Shown piece by piece: positions 12,203 through 18,231 of a stretch of DNA of 18,231 nt (positions within the stretch are counted from its first letter, which is position 1; every line of letters starts with the position of its first letter). The DNA is from DAOTWA01 sp034435955 (lineage in GTDB: Bacteria > Chloroflexota > Anaerolineae > Anaerolineales > Anaerolineaceae): assembly GCA_034435955.1 (NCBI GenBank), contig DAOTWA010000085.1, positions 1 to 18,231 on the forward strand, given 5' to 3'. The notes under the pieces are model-generated. The model saw nothing but the letters and a program-made list of their open reading frames with translations, was not told the origin of the DNA and searched no databases. The position numbers were made by a program, and so were the translations under genes.

Positions 12203-14911
12203 ATGCAAATATCTGACACGATCATCCGCACCAAGCTGCACCCGCCATTCACCCGGCCCGGGTTGATCTCGCGGCCGCGGCTCGAAGAACAGATTGCGCA
12301 TGGGCTGCACGGCCCGCTGTTTCTGGTTACTGCGCCGGCCGGTTTTGGCAAGACCACCCTGGTGGCGGCCAGCGTTAAACACTGCGGCATGGCGGTGGCA
12401 TGGCTGTCCCTGGACAGAGATGACAATCAGGAAGGACGCTTTTTAACCTATCTGGTGGCCGCCTTGCAGGAGGCCGATCCTGCCATCGGGAGCGAAGCGC
12501 GCCAGCTCATGGCGGGACTGCAGATGGCTCCGCCCGAAGCGGTGTTGACCAGCCTGATCAACGATCTGGCGGCCGCCAGCGGCGAGATCGCGTTGATCCT
12601 GGATGATTACCAGTTTATCAGCAGCCAGAAGGTGCATGAGCAAGTGGCTTTCTTGCTCGAGCACATGCCGGAAAAATTACATCTGGTGATCGCCTCACGT
12701 TCAGATCCGGCGCTCCCTTTAGCCCGGCTGCGAGCGCGGGGTCAAATGGCCGAACTGCGCGCCGCCGATCTTCGTTTTACTGCCGACGAGGCGGCCCGCT
12801 TCCTGAACGAGGTGATGGGCCTGCGCCTGGACGCCAGCTCCGTAGCTGTGCTTGAAGAACGCACAGAGGGCTGGATCGCCGGCCTGCAAATGGCGGCGCT
12901 GTCGATGCGCGGCCGCGAAGACGCGGCCGGTTTCATCGCCGGTTTCTCGGGCACCAACCGCTACATCCTGGATTACCTGATGGAGGAGGTGCTGTCCGGT
13001 CAGCCTGCGGAAATCCAGCGCTTCCTGCTACACACCTCGATCCTGGAGCGTCTGACCGCGCCGCTGTGCGATGCGGTCGTCGCTGTTGGGCAAGAGGGAG
13101 AGGAGCGAGGCGGTGATTCTCAACCCTCTGCACTCGACGCCCGCCCGATGCTCGCGTATCTGGAACGCACCAATCTTTTCCTGATCCCCCTGGATGAGGA
13201 ACGTGTCTGGTACCGCTACCACCAGTTGTTTGCCGATCTGCTTAGAGCGCGGCTGCTGCAAGCTCAGCCCGATTTGGTTCCCAGGCTGCACCTGCGGGCT
13301 TCCGCCTGGCTTGAGCAGAACGATTTCATCCCACAAGCAGTTCGGCATCTCATCTCTGCTCAAGAGATCGATCTGGCAGCCGATCTGATCGAACGCTACA
13401 CACCAACCCATTGGGTGGCGGGCGACCTGGGGGTTTTACAGATGGCGGACAGGCTGCCCGGCGAAATGCTGATCAAACGGCCTAAAATCGGGCTGTATCA
13501 GGCATGGTATTTCATTCTACAGGGGCAGATCGAGAGAGCCCTGCCGCTGTTATTTCATCTGGCGGAAAGCCTCGGCGGCGCAGATCGCCACCCCGATCAG
13601 CGGTGGATCTACACGGTTGTCCGCCTGGCGCTTGCGTTTCTTTACGCGCGGGCAAACCCCTCGGATTTGTATCCACTGCCTGATCAGCAGGAATTGGAGC
13701 AAATTCCAGATGATGAACCGGTCATGCGGGATGCGGCAGATATTTTATATGGCATGGCCGTAGGGAGATATGGGGATTTAGACCGCGCGGTCGAATTTTC
13801 GGAGAAGAGTCTGCAGAGGGGGAAAATCCTGGATAGCGGCCAGCCGATCCCCACATTGGTGCCCTTCCTGGCCACCATGTACCTGTTCCAGGGCCGTTTG
13901 AGGGCAGCGTTCTCTCTATCTCGCCAATATCTGGAACCCGTCAAGAAGAAAGGCCTGCGTATTTCTACGGCGGGAAATCTGGACACCGTCCTGGGGTATG
14001 CCCTTTTTCAGTGGAATCAATTGGAAGAGGCCAAGCAGCACATCCGTGAGGGCCTCAAAGCCAACGAACCATGGAAAAATATAATGACCGACGCCTTTGG
14101 CATGCTCATCCTGATTAACATCTTGCTGGCGCAAAAGAATTACACAGAGGCGATGCAGGTTGTTGAGCAGTTTGAAGCCAGACTCCGCGAACCGTCGCGC
14201 CCGAGCGAATTCGCGGAGGAGTATCATACCCTGAGAGTGCGCGTACAACTGGCCAGCGGGAATCTGGTGGGCGCGTCTCAATGGGCGGAACAGATTCAGG
14301 ACAGCGAGGATTTCCGCCTTCATCCTGGGCATTACAAACTCACCCTTGCGCGCATCCGCCTGGCCCAGGGGAGGTATGCTGAGGCGGAAGAAATCCTGGC
14401 TGAGATAGCCGGGCAGCCCGCAGGCGCCGATCGAACCGTGAGGCAGCTAGAATCCAAATTGCTTCAAGCCATCGCCATCGCCGGGCAGCACCGCATGCCG
14501 GAAGCCCTGGGACATATCGAAACTTCCCTTTCCCTGGCCGAACCGGAAGGTTACGTGCGGGTCTTCCTGGATGCGGGTGAGCCGATGAAAGAGCTGTTGT
14601 CAGCCTATCTGAAATTGGCTGAACCCGCCTGTAAGCAGTACGCCCAGAAGCTGCTGGGGATGTTTCCACCATCCAGCAAGCCTGGCGCTACACGCCCACA
14701 GCCGGCCGGGATGATCGAGCCCCTCTCAGAGCGCGAGCTGGAAGTCCTCCATCTCCTGTCCCAGGGCAGGACAAATCGCGAGATCGCGGGTCAGCTCATC
14801 GTGGCCCCAGGCACAGTCAAGGCTCACACGGCCAGCATCTATCGCAAGCTGGAGGTCGCCAACCGCACCGAAGCGGTGGCGCGCGCCAGGCAACTCGGCA
14901 TTCTCCCCTGA
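12203..14911 (+). CDS. MalT-like (STAND ATPase) LuxR-family transcriptional regulator
   Basis: This 902-residue protein has the MalT layout. The N-terminus is KLHPPFTRPGLISRPRLEE, followed by Walker A APAGFGKTT (44-52) and Walker B LILDD (131-135). The winged-helix region of the STAND ATPase comes next, then a long helical TPR-like sensor region (about 400-830). A C-terminal LuxR helix-turn-helix occupies 841-902 (SERELEVLHLLSQGRTNREIA, then VKAHTASIYRKL). In MalT an inducer bound by the TPR region triggers ATP-dependent oligomerisation and DNA binding; the ligand here is unknown. I chose ATG 12203 (GAGAAGG upstream, family-typical N-terminus). The 63-codon extension to 12014 would overlap the divergent lipoprotein gene and its ribosome binding site. 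Targets are not known; the lipoprotein and the downstream toastrack genes are the nearest candidates. Confidence 0.93.
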   Translation: MQISDTIIRTKLHPPFTRPGLISRPRLEEQIAHGLHGPLFLVTAPAGFGKTTLVAASVKHCGMAVAWLSLDRDDNQEGRFLTYLVAALQEADPAIGSEARQLMAGLQMAPPEAVLTSLINDLAAASGEIALILDDYQFISSQKVHEQVAFLLEHMPEKLHLVIASRSDPALPLARLRARGQMAELRAADLRFTADEAARFLNEVMGLRLDASSVAVLEERTEGWIAGLQMAALSMRGREDAAGFIAGFSGTNRYILDYLMEEVLSGQPAEIQRFLLHTSILERLTAPLCDAVVAVGQEGEERGGDSQPSALDARPMLAYLERTNLFLIPLDEERVWYRYHQLFADLLRARLLQAQPDLVPRLHLRASAWLEQNDFIPQAVRHLISAQEIDLAADLIERYTPTHWVAGDLGVLQMADRLPGEMLIKRPKIGLYQAWYFILQGQIERALPLLFHLAESLGGADRHPDQRWIYTVVRLALAFLYARANPSDLYPLPDQQELEQIPDDEPVMRDAADILYGMAVGRYGDLDRAVEFSEKSLQRGKILDSGQPIPTLVPFLATMYLFQGRLRAAFSLSRQYLEPVKKKGLRISTAGNLDTVLGYALFQWNQLEEAKQHIREGLKANEPWKNIMTDAFGMLILINILLAQKNYTEAMQVVEQFEARLREPSRPSEFAEEYHTLRVRVQLASGNLVGASQWAEQIQDSEDFRLHPGHYKLTLARIRLAQGRYAEAEEILAEIAGQPAGADRTVRQLESKLLQAIAIAGQHRMPEALGHIETSLSLAEPEGYVRVFLDAGEPMKELLSAYLKLAEPACKQYAQKLLGMFPPSSKPGATRPQPAGMIEPLSERELEVLHLLSQGRTNREIAGQLIVAPGTVKAHTASIYRKLEVANRTEAVARARQLGILP

Positions 14912-14935
14912 TTCCCCAGATAAGCCATCTCCAAC

Positions 14936-14953
14936 GGGTTTACGAGTAAACCC
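14936..14953. terminator. small hairpin after the MalT-like gene
   Basis: GGGTTTA (14936-14942) pairs with TAAACCC (14947-14953) around a CGAG tetraloop, 25 bases after the stop codon. An A/T-rich stretch follows but no T-run, so termination strength is doubtful and read-through into the next gene is possible. Confidence 0.4.
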
Positions 14954-15043
14954 CATAAATAAACCTCGAATATCCCTTTTGGCAGATGCGGGCCTCCTCG
15001 CCGCGCGCTAAATTATGGGCAGAAATGTATCAGGAGGTCTGCC

Positions 15044-15274
15044 TTGACGGAATATTACGAGATCAAAATCAAAGGCCATCTCGATCCATACTGGACCGAA
15101 TGGTTCGAGGGTTTGACTTTGACGTACCTGGAAGAGGATGCGACCTTGCTCTCCGGCTCTCTGCCCGACCAGGCTGCGCTTCATGGCCTGCTCGAACGCA
15201 TCCGCGATCTGAACCTGACCCTGATCTCGGTTTCCCGTAGCGCCGCCTCCACCTCATATTCAGATAAAGCATAG
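15044..15274 (+). CDS. small conserved-looking protein with TTG start, function unknown
   Basis: This 76-residue protein has the core EYYEIKIKGHLDPYWTEWFE, then LTLTYLEEDATLLSGSLPDQAALHGLLERIRDLNLTLISV and a polar tail. It reads as a compact alpha/beta domain of the kind found as stand-alone small proteins in several phyla: beta strand, Trp-rich segment, strand, and the DQAALHGLL helix. I cannot name a function. The start is TTG, because AGGAGG (15032-15037) lies six bases upstream and there is no alternative ATG in frame. It is 14 bases upstream of the first toastrack gene, so the three genes are probably one transcript. The overlapping frame at 14986-15240 lacks this ribosome binding site and is a shadow. 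Confidence 0.8.
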   Translation: MTEYYEIKIKGHLDPYWTEWFEGLTLTYLEEDATLLSGSLPDQAALHGLLERIRDLNLTLISVSRSAASTSYSDKA

Positions 15275-15288
15275 GAAGGGATGAAGAA

Positions 15289-16077
15289 ATGGAAGCAGTA
15301 CGTGTTAGTTCTAAGAGGAGATTCCCGGCGCTCCTGGCGATCGGGTTGATCCTTCTGGTTTTGCTGCTGGGCGTTGTGGCTACGCTCCTCTTGGCGCCTG
15401 CGGACGGCGGCAAACTTTTCACACAGGAACGATCGGAACCGCTGAACGATGTGAAGAGCGCGAAGATCGACATTGATGCCGGCACTGGCAATCTGACAAT
15501 CGACGGCCTCAACGCGAATGTGCCGTTGCTGGCAAGCGCGACGCTGGAATACCTGGAAAATCACGCGGCGCCCGCCTGGACGGTCGAGGCGTTCAACGAC
15601 CAGGCCAGTCTCACCTTGAAAGCGGATGGGGGACGGCAGTCCGGTCTGCGTTTACCCTGGCAGGCCTGCAACGGGGAAACCAACTGGAGCATCCACCTCA
15701 ACCCCGCCGTGGCTTCTGATCTGACCGCCCACAGCGGCGGCGGCAATGTGAAGCTGGACCTGTCCGGCATGGCTGTCACCCGCGTCATGGCCGACACGGG
15801 CGGCGGCAACATGGAAGTGGTATTGCCCGATGAGGCCGTAAACCTGAGCGTGACCGCCCGGACGGGCGCCGGTAACGTGATCATCCACATGCCGGCTGGA
15901 ATCGCGGCCCGCATTCACGCCGCCAGCGGCATGGGAAAAGTAATCGTCGATCCTCGCTTCGTGCAAATTGGCGATAACACCTATCAATCCCCCGATTTTG
16001 AAAGCGCCGCCAACAAATTCGAAATCACGGTTGGCAGCGGCGCTGGTAACGTGAGCGTCGAGTCATCGCAGAGATGA
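15289..16077 (+). CDS. membrane-anchored toastrack/DUF4097-like beta-repeat protein
   Basis: This 262-residue protein has a basic N-terminus and one transmembrane helix (about 12-36). An extracytoplasmic beta-repeat domain follows. Glycine turns of the form S/T-G-x-G-N/K recur at residues 65-68, 150-153, 171-174, 193-196, 214-217 and 251-254, with 21-22 residue spacing in the middle. This is the signature of DUF4097-type putative adhesins (toastrack fold). Between repeats one and two lies a segment with LPWQACNGETNW. The fold is known from envelope-stress and signalling contexts, but its ligand here is unknown. AGGAAGGG upstream supports the ATG. The next gene is a close paralogue without the anchor, and 77 bp inside the two genes are identical. 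Confidence 0.8.
   Translation: MEAVRVSSKRRFPALLAIGLILLVLLLGVVATLLLAPADGGKLFTQERSEPLNDVKSAKIDIDAGTGNLTIDGLNANVPLLASATLEYLENHAAPAWTVEAFNDQASLTLKADGGRQSGLRLPWQACNGETNWSIHLNPAVASDLTAHSGGGNVKLDLSGMAVTRVMADTGGGNMEVVLPDEAVNLSVTARTGAGNVIIHMPAGIAARIHAASGMGKVIVDPRFVQIGDNTYQSPDFESAANKFEITVGSGAGNVSVESSQR
15697..15773 (+). repeat. 77-bp direct repeat, copy 1
   Basis: These 77 bases, inside the first toastrack gene, are identical to 16409-16485 in the second, 712 bases away. They cover the block from LNPAVASDL through the first SGGGN turn to LSGM. Synonymous positions are also identical, which points to recent duplication or gene conversion and not only to protein-level selection. Confidence 0.9.
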
Positions 16078-16114
16078 CGCTGCAATCAGTCTGATATGAA
16101 CAGGAGATACAACG

Positions 16115-16783
16115 ATGTCTAAAAAAGTCTTCACCAATCATTTGTCGGAACCGCTGAACGGAGCGACGACGGCGAGAATCGAAATCAACGCCGGCACCGG
16201 CAACCTGATGGTCAGCGGTCTCGCTGATGGCGAGCCGGTGCTGGCGAAAGGCGAGCTGGAATACCTGGAAAAGCAGAACCCGCCGATCTGGTCGGTGGAA
16301 ACGATCAACGGCCAGGCCAGCCTTACCCTGAAGGCGGATGGGGCACGGCAGTCCGGTCTGCGTTTGCCCTGGCAGGCCTGCAACGGAGAAACCAACTGGC
16401 GCATCGAGCTCAACCCCGCCGTGGCTTCTGATCTGACCGCCCACAGCGGCGGCGGCAATGTGAAGCTGGACCTGTCCGGCATGGCCATTACCCGCGTTGT
16501 AGCTGACACAGGCGGCGGCAACTTGGAAGTGATTTTGCCTGACAGAATGACCAACCTGAACCTGACCGCCCAGACGGGAGCCGGCAACGTCACCATCCGC
16601 GTTCCAGACGGTGTGGCAGCCAGAATCCATGCTAGGACCGGCTGGGGCAAAGTGATCACTGATCCACGCTTCATCAAGCTCGATGACAATACGTTCCAAT
16701 CAGCTGAATTCGATGGCGCCGCCGACAAGGTGGAAATAGCCGCGCACAGCGGCGCTGGCAACGTGAGCGTCATCGCGAGGTAG
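16115..16783 (+). CDS. toastrack/DUF4097-like protein lacking the membrane anchor
   Basis: This 222-residue protein is closely similar to the preceding gene product from residue 5 onward: VFTNHLSEPLNGATTARIEI aligns with LFTQERSEPLNDVKSAKIDI. It has the same six glycine turns (27-30, 112-115, 133-136, 155-158, 176-179, 213-216) and the same LPWQACNGETNW block. It has no signal peptide or transmembrane helix and begins exactly where the paralogue's anchor ends, so it should stay in the cytoplasm unless exported by another route. AGGAGA at 16102-16107 upstream of the ATG shows that it is a real translated start, not a broken gene. It lies 37 bases downstream of its paralogue in the same operon. 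A tandem duplication with anchor loss is the simplest reading. Confidence 0.8.
   Translation: MSKKVFTNHLSEPLNGATTARIEINAGTGNLMVSGLADGEPVLAKGELEYLEKQNPPIWSVETINGQASLTLKADGARQSGLRLPWQACNGETNWRIELNPAVASDLTAHSGGGNVKLDLSGMAITRVVADTGGGNLEVILPDRMTNLNLTAQTGAGNVTIRVPDGVAARIHARTGWGKVITDPRFIKLDDNTFQSAEFDGAADKVEIAAHSGAGNVSVIAR
16409..16485 (+). repeat. 77-bp direct repeat, copy 2
   Basis: Identical to 15697-15773. A flanking block upstream (near 15637-15687 and 16349-16399, coding for GLRLPWQACNGETNW) is also nearly identical, with two differences, while the ends of the two genes have diverged clearly more. Confidence 0.9.
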
Positions 16784-16803
16784 AGCCTTACAGCGCACAA
16801 CTC

Positions 16804-16852
16804 CCACAGGATGGCCGCCCTCAGAAATATTCTCGCCGCAGCCATCCTGTGG
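16804..16852. terminator. 12-bp inverted repeat with 25-base loop after the toastrack operon
   Basis: CCACAGGATGGC (16804-16815) pairs perfectly with GCCATCCTGTGG (16841-16852). It lies 20 bases after the stop of the second toastrack gene. There is no T-run and the loop is long, so it may be a terminator, a processing site or an operator-like inverted repeat. The 154-base gap 16784-16937 contains otherwise only the ribosome binding site of the next gene. Confidence 0.4.
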
Positions 16853-16937
16853 AGATAACCTGCATCAGCGGTGATAAACCGAATCAGGTCATAGATTGAA
16901 AACAGACGCAAATAAATCAATATAAGGGAGAGGCATC

Positions 16938-17426
16938 ATGAGCCACATATTTGAGGAACACAACGGCATGAACATTGTCGGGCAGGGCGGGAAAATCATC
17001 CTGTTTACCCTGCCGGCTTTGATAGCTGCCATACTGGTCAACACATATTACCCACAGATCGCAGCGCTGCCTGCGAGCATCGGTTTCCTCAGACCCGTTG
17101 GATATGGTTTGCTCGTTCCTGGGCTGATCCTATGGGGGACAGCCATCATCCAGCTTCTCTCGGGCTTTCCCAAAGGCAACCTGGTGACCACTGGCGCATA
17201 CGGCGTGGTGCGCAACCCCATCTACTCCAGCGCTGCGTTCTTCATCCTCCCCGCCGTAGCGCTGATGACGTTGACCTGGGTCTACCTTGTTCCATCGATC
17301 TTCTTGTACGCCGGCGTGATGATTTTCATTGGCAAGGAAGAGAAGCAGCTCAGAATGGTCTTTGGCAAGCGGTACGAAGAGTATTTAGCCAGCGTCGATC
17401 GCCTGGTGCCGTTCAAAAAACCTTGA
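16938..17426 (+). CDS. isoprenylcysteine/phospholipid methyltransferase-family (ICMT/PEMT) membrane protein
   Basis: This 162-residue protein has about four hydrophobic helices (near 20-36, 52-74, 95-112 and 113-132). It has the family's two cofactor-binding blocks: LVTTGAYGVVRNPIYSS at 82-98 and EEKQLRMVFGKRYEEYLASV at 134-153, followed by RLVP. Members transfer a methyl group from S-adenosylmethionine to lipid or prenyl-cysteine substrates at the membrane. The bacterial substrates are mostly undefined, so the name describes the fold only. GGGAGAGG at 16926-16933 supports the ATG. It is probably in one unit with the following split-barrel protein (96-base gap). Length is normal. Confidence 0.87.
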   Translation: MSHIFEEHNGMNIVGQGGKIILFTLPALIAAILVNTYYPQIAALPASIGFLRPVGYGLLVPGLILWGTAIIQLLSGFPKGNLVTTGAYGVVRNPIYSSAAFFILPAVALMTLTWVYLVPSIFLYAGVMIFIGKEEKQLRMVFGKRYEEYLASVDRLVPFKKP

Positions 17427-17522
17427 TGAGCCGTTGCAGCTCCACCACAAAGGATTTGTTTAATCGGGAAAATGGCCGGGAATAAGTTGGTGCTCAGAAA
17501 ATCCGTTTGTAAAGAGGCTGAA

Positions 17523-17966
17523 ATGTCCCATATTCCATCTGTACCCCCATCGGTCAATGCATTCGTGAAATTCATATTGCGCTCCCCAATGCATGGTCTG
17601 ATCAGCAGGAACATCTTGTTGATCACCTTCACCGGGCGCAAGAGCGGCAAGATGTACACCATCCCGGTCGGCTACTCGCAAAATGACGGCCGGGTGACCA
17701 TTTTCACACACCACTCCTGGTGGAAAAACCTGCCCGGCAGTTCACCGGTCACATTGACTTTACGCGGTCGGGAGGCTCGGGGGCTGGCCGAAGCGGTCGT
17801 CGAGGATAAACAGGCAATCGCCGTCGGCCTAACCGCCCATTTGCAAAAAGTGCCTGGTGACGCCAAATATTACGAGGTCAGTTTTGATAACCGCAAGAAC
17901 CCACGGGCACAGGATGTCGAGAAAGCCGCGCAGAATGTGGTGATGATCAACGTGCGCTTGTGCTGA
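17523..17966 (+). CDS. DDN-like F420-type split-barrel oxidoreductase
   Basis: This 147-residue protein has the nitroreductase/DDN family pattern: LLITFTGRKSGKMYTIPVGY at 32-51, a strand VTIFTHHSWWKNL (58-70), then PVTLTLRGREARGLAEAV (75-92). Family members use the deazaflavin F420 to reduce quinones or nitro compounds, or bind flavin or haem in related split barrels. Cofactor use here is not shown by sequence. I place the start at 17523, where GAGG lies five bases upstream and the family N-terminus fits. An in-frame ATG at 17472 would add 17 residues and has only a weak ribosome binding site. Membrane association through the hydrophobic N-terminal helix is possible. It follows the methyltransferase gene and converges with a GNAT gene. 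Confidence 0.82.
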   Translation: MSHIPSVPPSVNAFVKFILRSPMHGLISRNILLITFTGRKSGKMYTIPVGYSQNDGRVTIFTHHSWWKNLPGSSPVTLTLRGREARGLAEAVVEDKQAIAVGLTAHLQKVPGDAKYYEVSFDNRKNPRAQDVEKAAQNVVMINVRLC

Positions 17967-18015
17967 AGACCCCCCTGGCTGCCTCCCGAAGGCTCCTGGA
18001 GGGTGGATGTGGTTC

Positions 18016-18056
18016 GTAAGTTTGGCCTTCAACCGCTGCTGGTTGAAGCGACTTAC
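18016..18056. terminator. two-part hairpin between convergent genes, overlapping the GNAT stop codon
   Basis: CTTCAACC (18027-18034) pairs with GGTTGAAG (18041-18048), and outside it GTAAGT (18016-18021) pairs with ACTTAC (18051-18056) across an internal loop. The structure lies between the convergent oxidoreductase and GNAT genes and includes the GNAT stop codon. No T-run is evident, so it is a probable bidirectional transcript-end structure. Confidence 0.5.
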
Positions 18057-18231
18057 CGCCTGAGCATTACGATCAATCTTTCTTTCATCCATCCTCGCGT
18101 GTAGACGAAATCGGCCCACCGGCGGATATTGCTGAAATAGGGCGTCAACTCCTTATCGGAACAACCTGAGAATCCAAATTTTTCATAAAAAGGAGACAGG
18201 GATTCCCGGCAGATCAGGTACAGCGGCGGTT
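18053..18231 (-). CDS. 3' end of a GNAT-family acetyltransferase (runs off the window)
   Basis: The minus-strand frame is open from the right edge for 58 codons to TAA (18055-18053). The peptide begins PPLYLICRESLSPFYEKFGF, the typical last motif of a GNAT acetyltransferase, in which a Cys/Arg-containing strand and SxxFYEKFGF form the acetyl-CoA side. It continues with an amphipathic tail containing YFSNIRRWADFVYTRGWMKE. GNAT enzymes transfer an acyl group from acetyl-CoA to an amine; the substrate cannot be inferred from this fragment. The 5' part, including the acetyl-CoA loop, lies beyond the window. It converges with the F420-type gene. Confidence 0.7.
   Translation of the reverse strand, partial: PPLYLICRESLSPFYEKFGFSGCSDKELTPYFSNIRRWADFVYTRGWMKERLIVMLRR

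Noticed and set aside
16896..16926. TTGAAA...TATAAG as promoter of the ICMT-family gene
   Set aside because: Spacing is 19, and the -10 would overlap the Shine-Dalgarno GGGAGAGG, which would then be missing from the mRNA.
1..18231. tRNA/rRNA genes, CRISPR arrays, insertion sequences, phage genes, riboswitches
   Set aside because: Read through on both strands without seeing cloverleaf-like anticodon/TTC motifs, spaced repeats, transposase motifs or riboswitch-like conserved blocks; the only sizeable direct repeat is explained by the toastrack duplication.

Overview
The window looks like an ordinary stretch of chromosome from a GC-rich bacterium, most likely a member of the Chloroflexota (Anaerolineae-like). 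This is an inference from gene content: an ECF sigma factor coupled to a DUF5667/DUF5666-type membrane protein, a MalT-like LuxR regulator of about 900 residues, a two-domain plastocyanin-like protein, an F420-type split-barrel protein, and many Thr/Pro/Glu-rich extracytoplasmic tails. I see no rRNA, tRNA, insertion sequence, phage gene, integrase or CRISPR array. Genes are tightly packed, and no gene-free stretch exceeds 300 bases.

Layout. 1-1304 (+): a possible partial frame, then a secreted double cupredoxin, closed by a hairpin shared with the converging operon. 1391-4738 (-): a four-gene operon of rhomboid protease, membrane-anchored ClpP-fold (SDH/STOPP-like) protease and two single-pass coiled-coil proteins. 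This membrane-proteolysis module is the best candidate for an undescribed system. 4922-6526 (+): the lipid II flippase murJ, divergent from the rhomboid operon and apparently translated from a leaderless message. 6544-8477 (-): xseA-xseB-DUF212 operon. 8625-9104 (+): a HIT-family nucleotide phosphorylase/hydrolase. 9173-10896 (-): ECF sigma factor with an overlapping DUF5667/DUF5666 membrane protein, probably its regulator. 11106-12032 (-): a lipoprotein carrying two more DUF5666 domains. 12203-14911 (+): the MalT-like regulator, divergent from the lipoprotein.

15044-16783 (+): a TTG-started 76-residue protein followed by tandem toastrack/DUF4097-like beta-repeat genes. One is membrane-anchored and one has lost the anchor, and they share a 77-bp identical block. 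16938-17966 (+): an ICMT/PEMT-family membrane methyltransferase and a DDN-like F420-type oxidoreductase. 18053-18231 (-): the 3' end of a GNAT acetyltransferase that runs off the window.

A common theme is the cell envelope: peptidoglycan precursor export, membrane proteolysis, sigma/membrane-regulator sensing, envelope lipoprotein and beta-repeat proteins. Many start codons had to be moved inwards from the longest open frame using Shine-Dalgarno positions, overlaps with neighbours and family lengths. All functional calls rest on reading motifs by eye; no database search was run.
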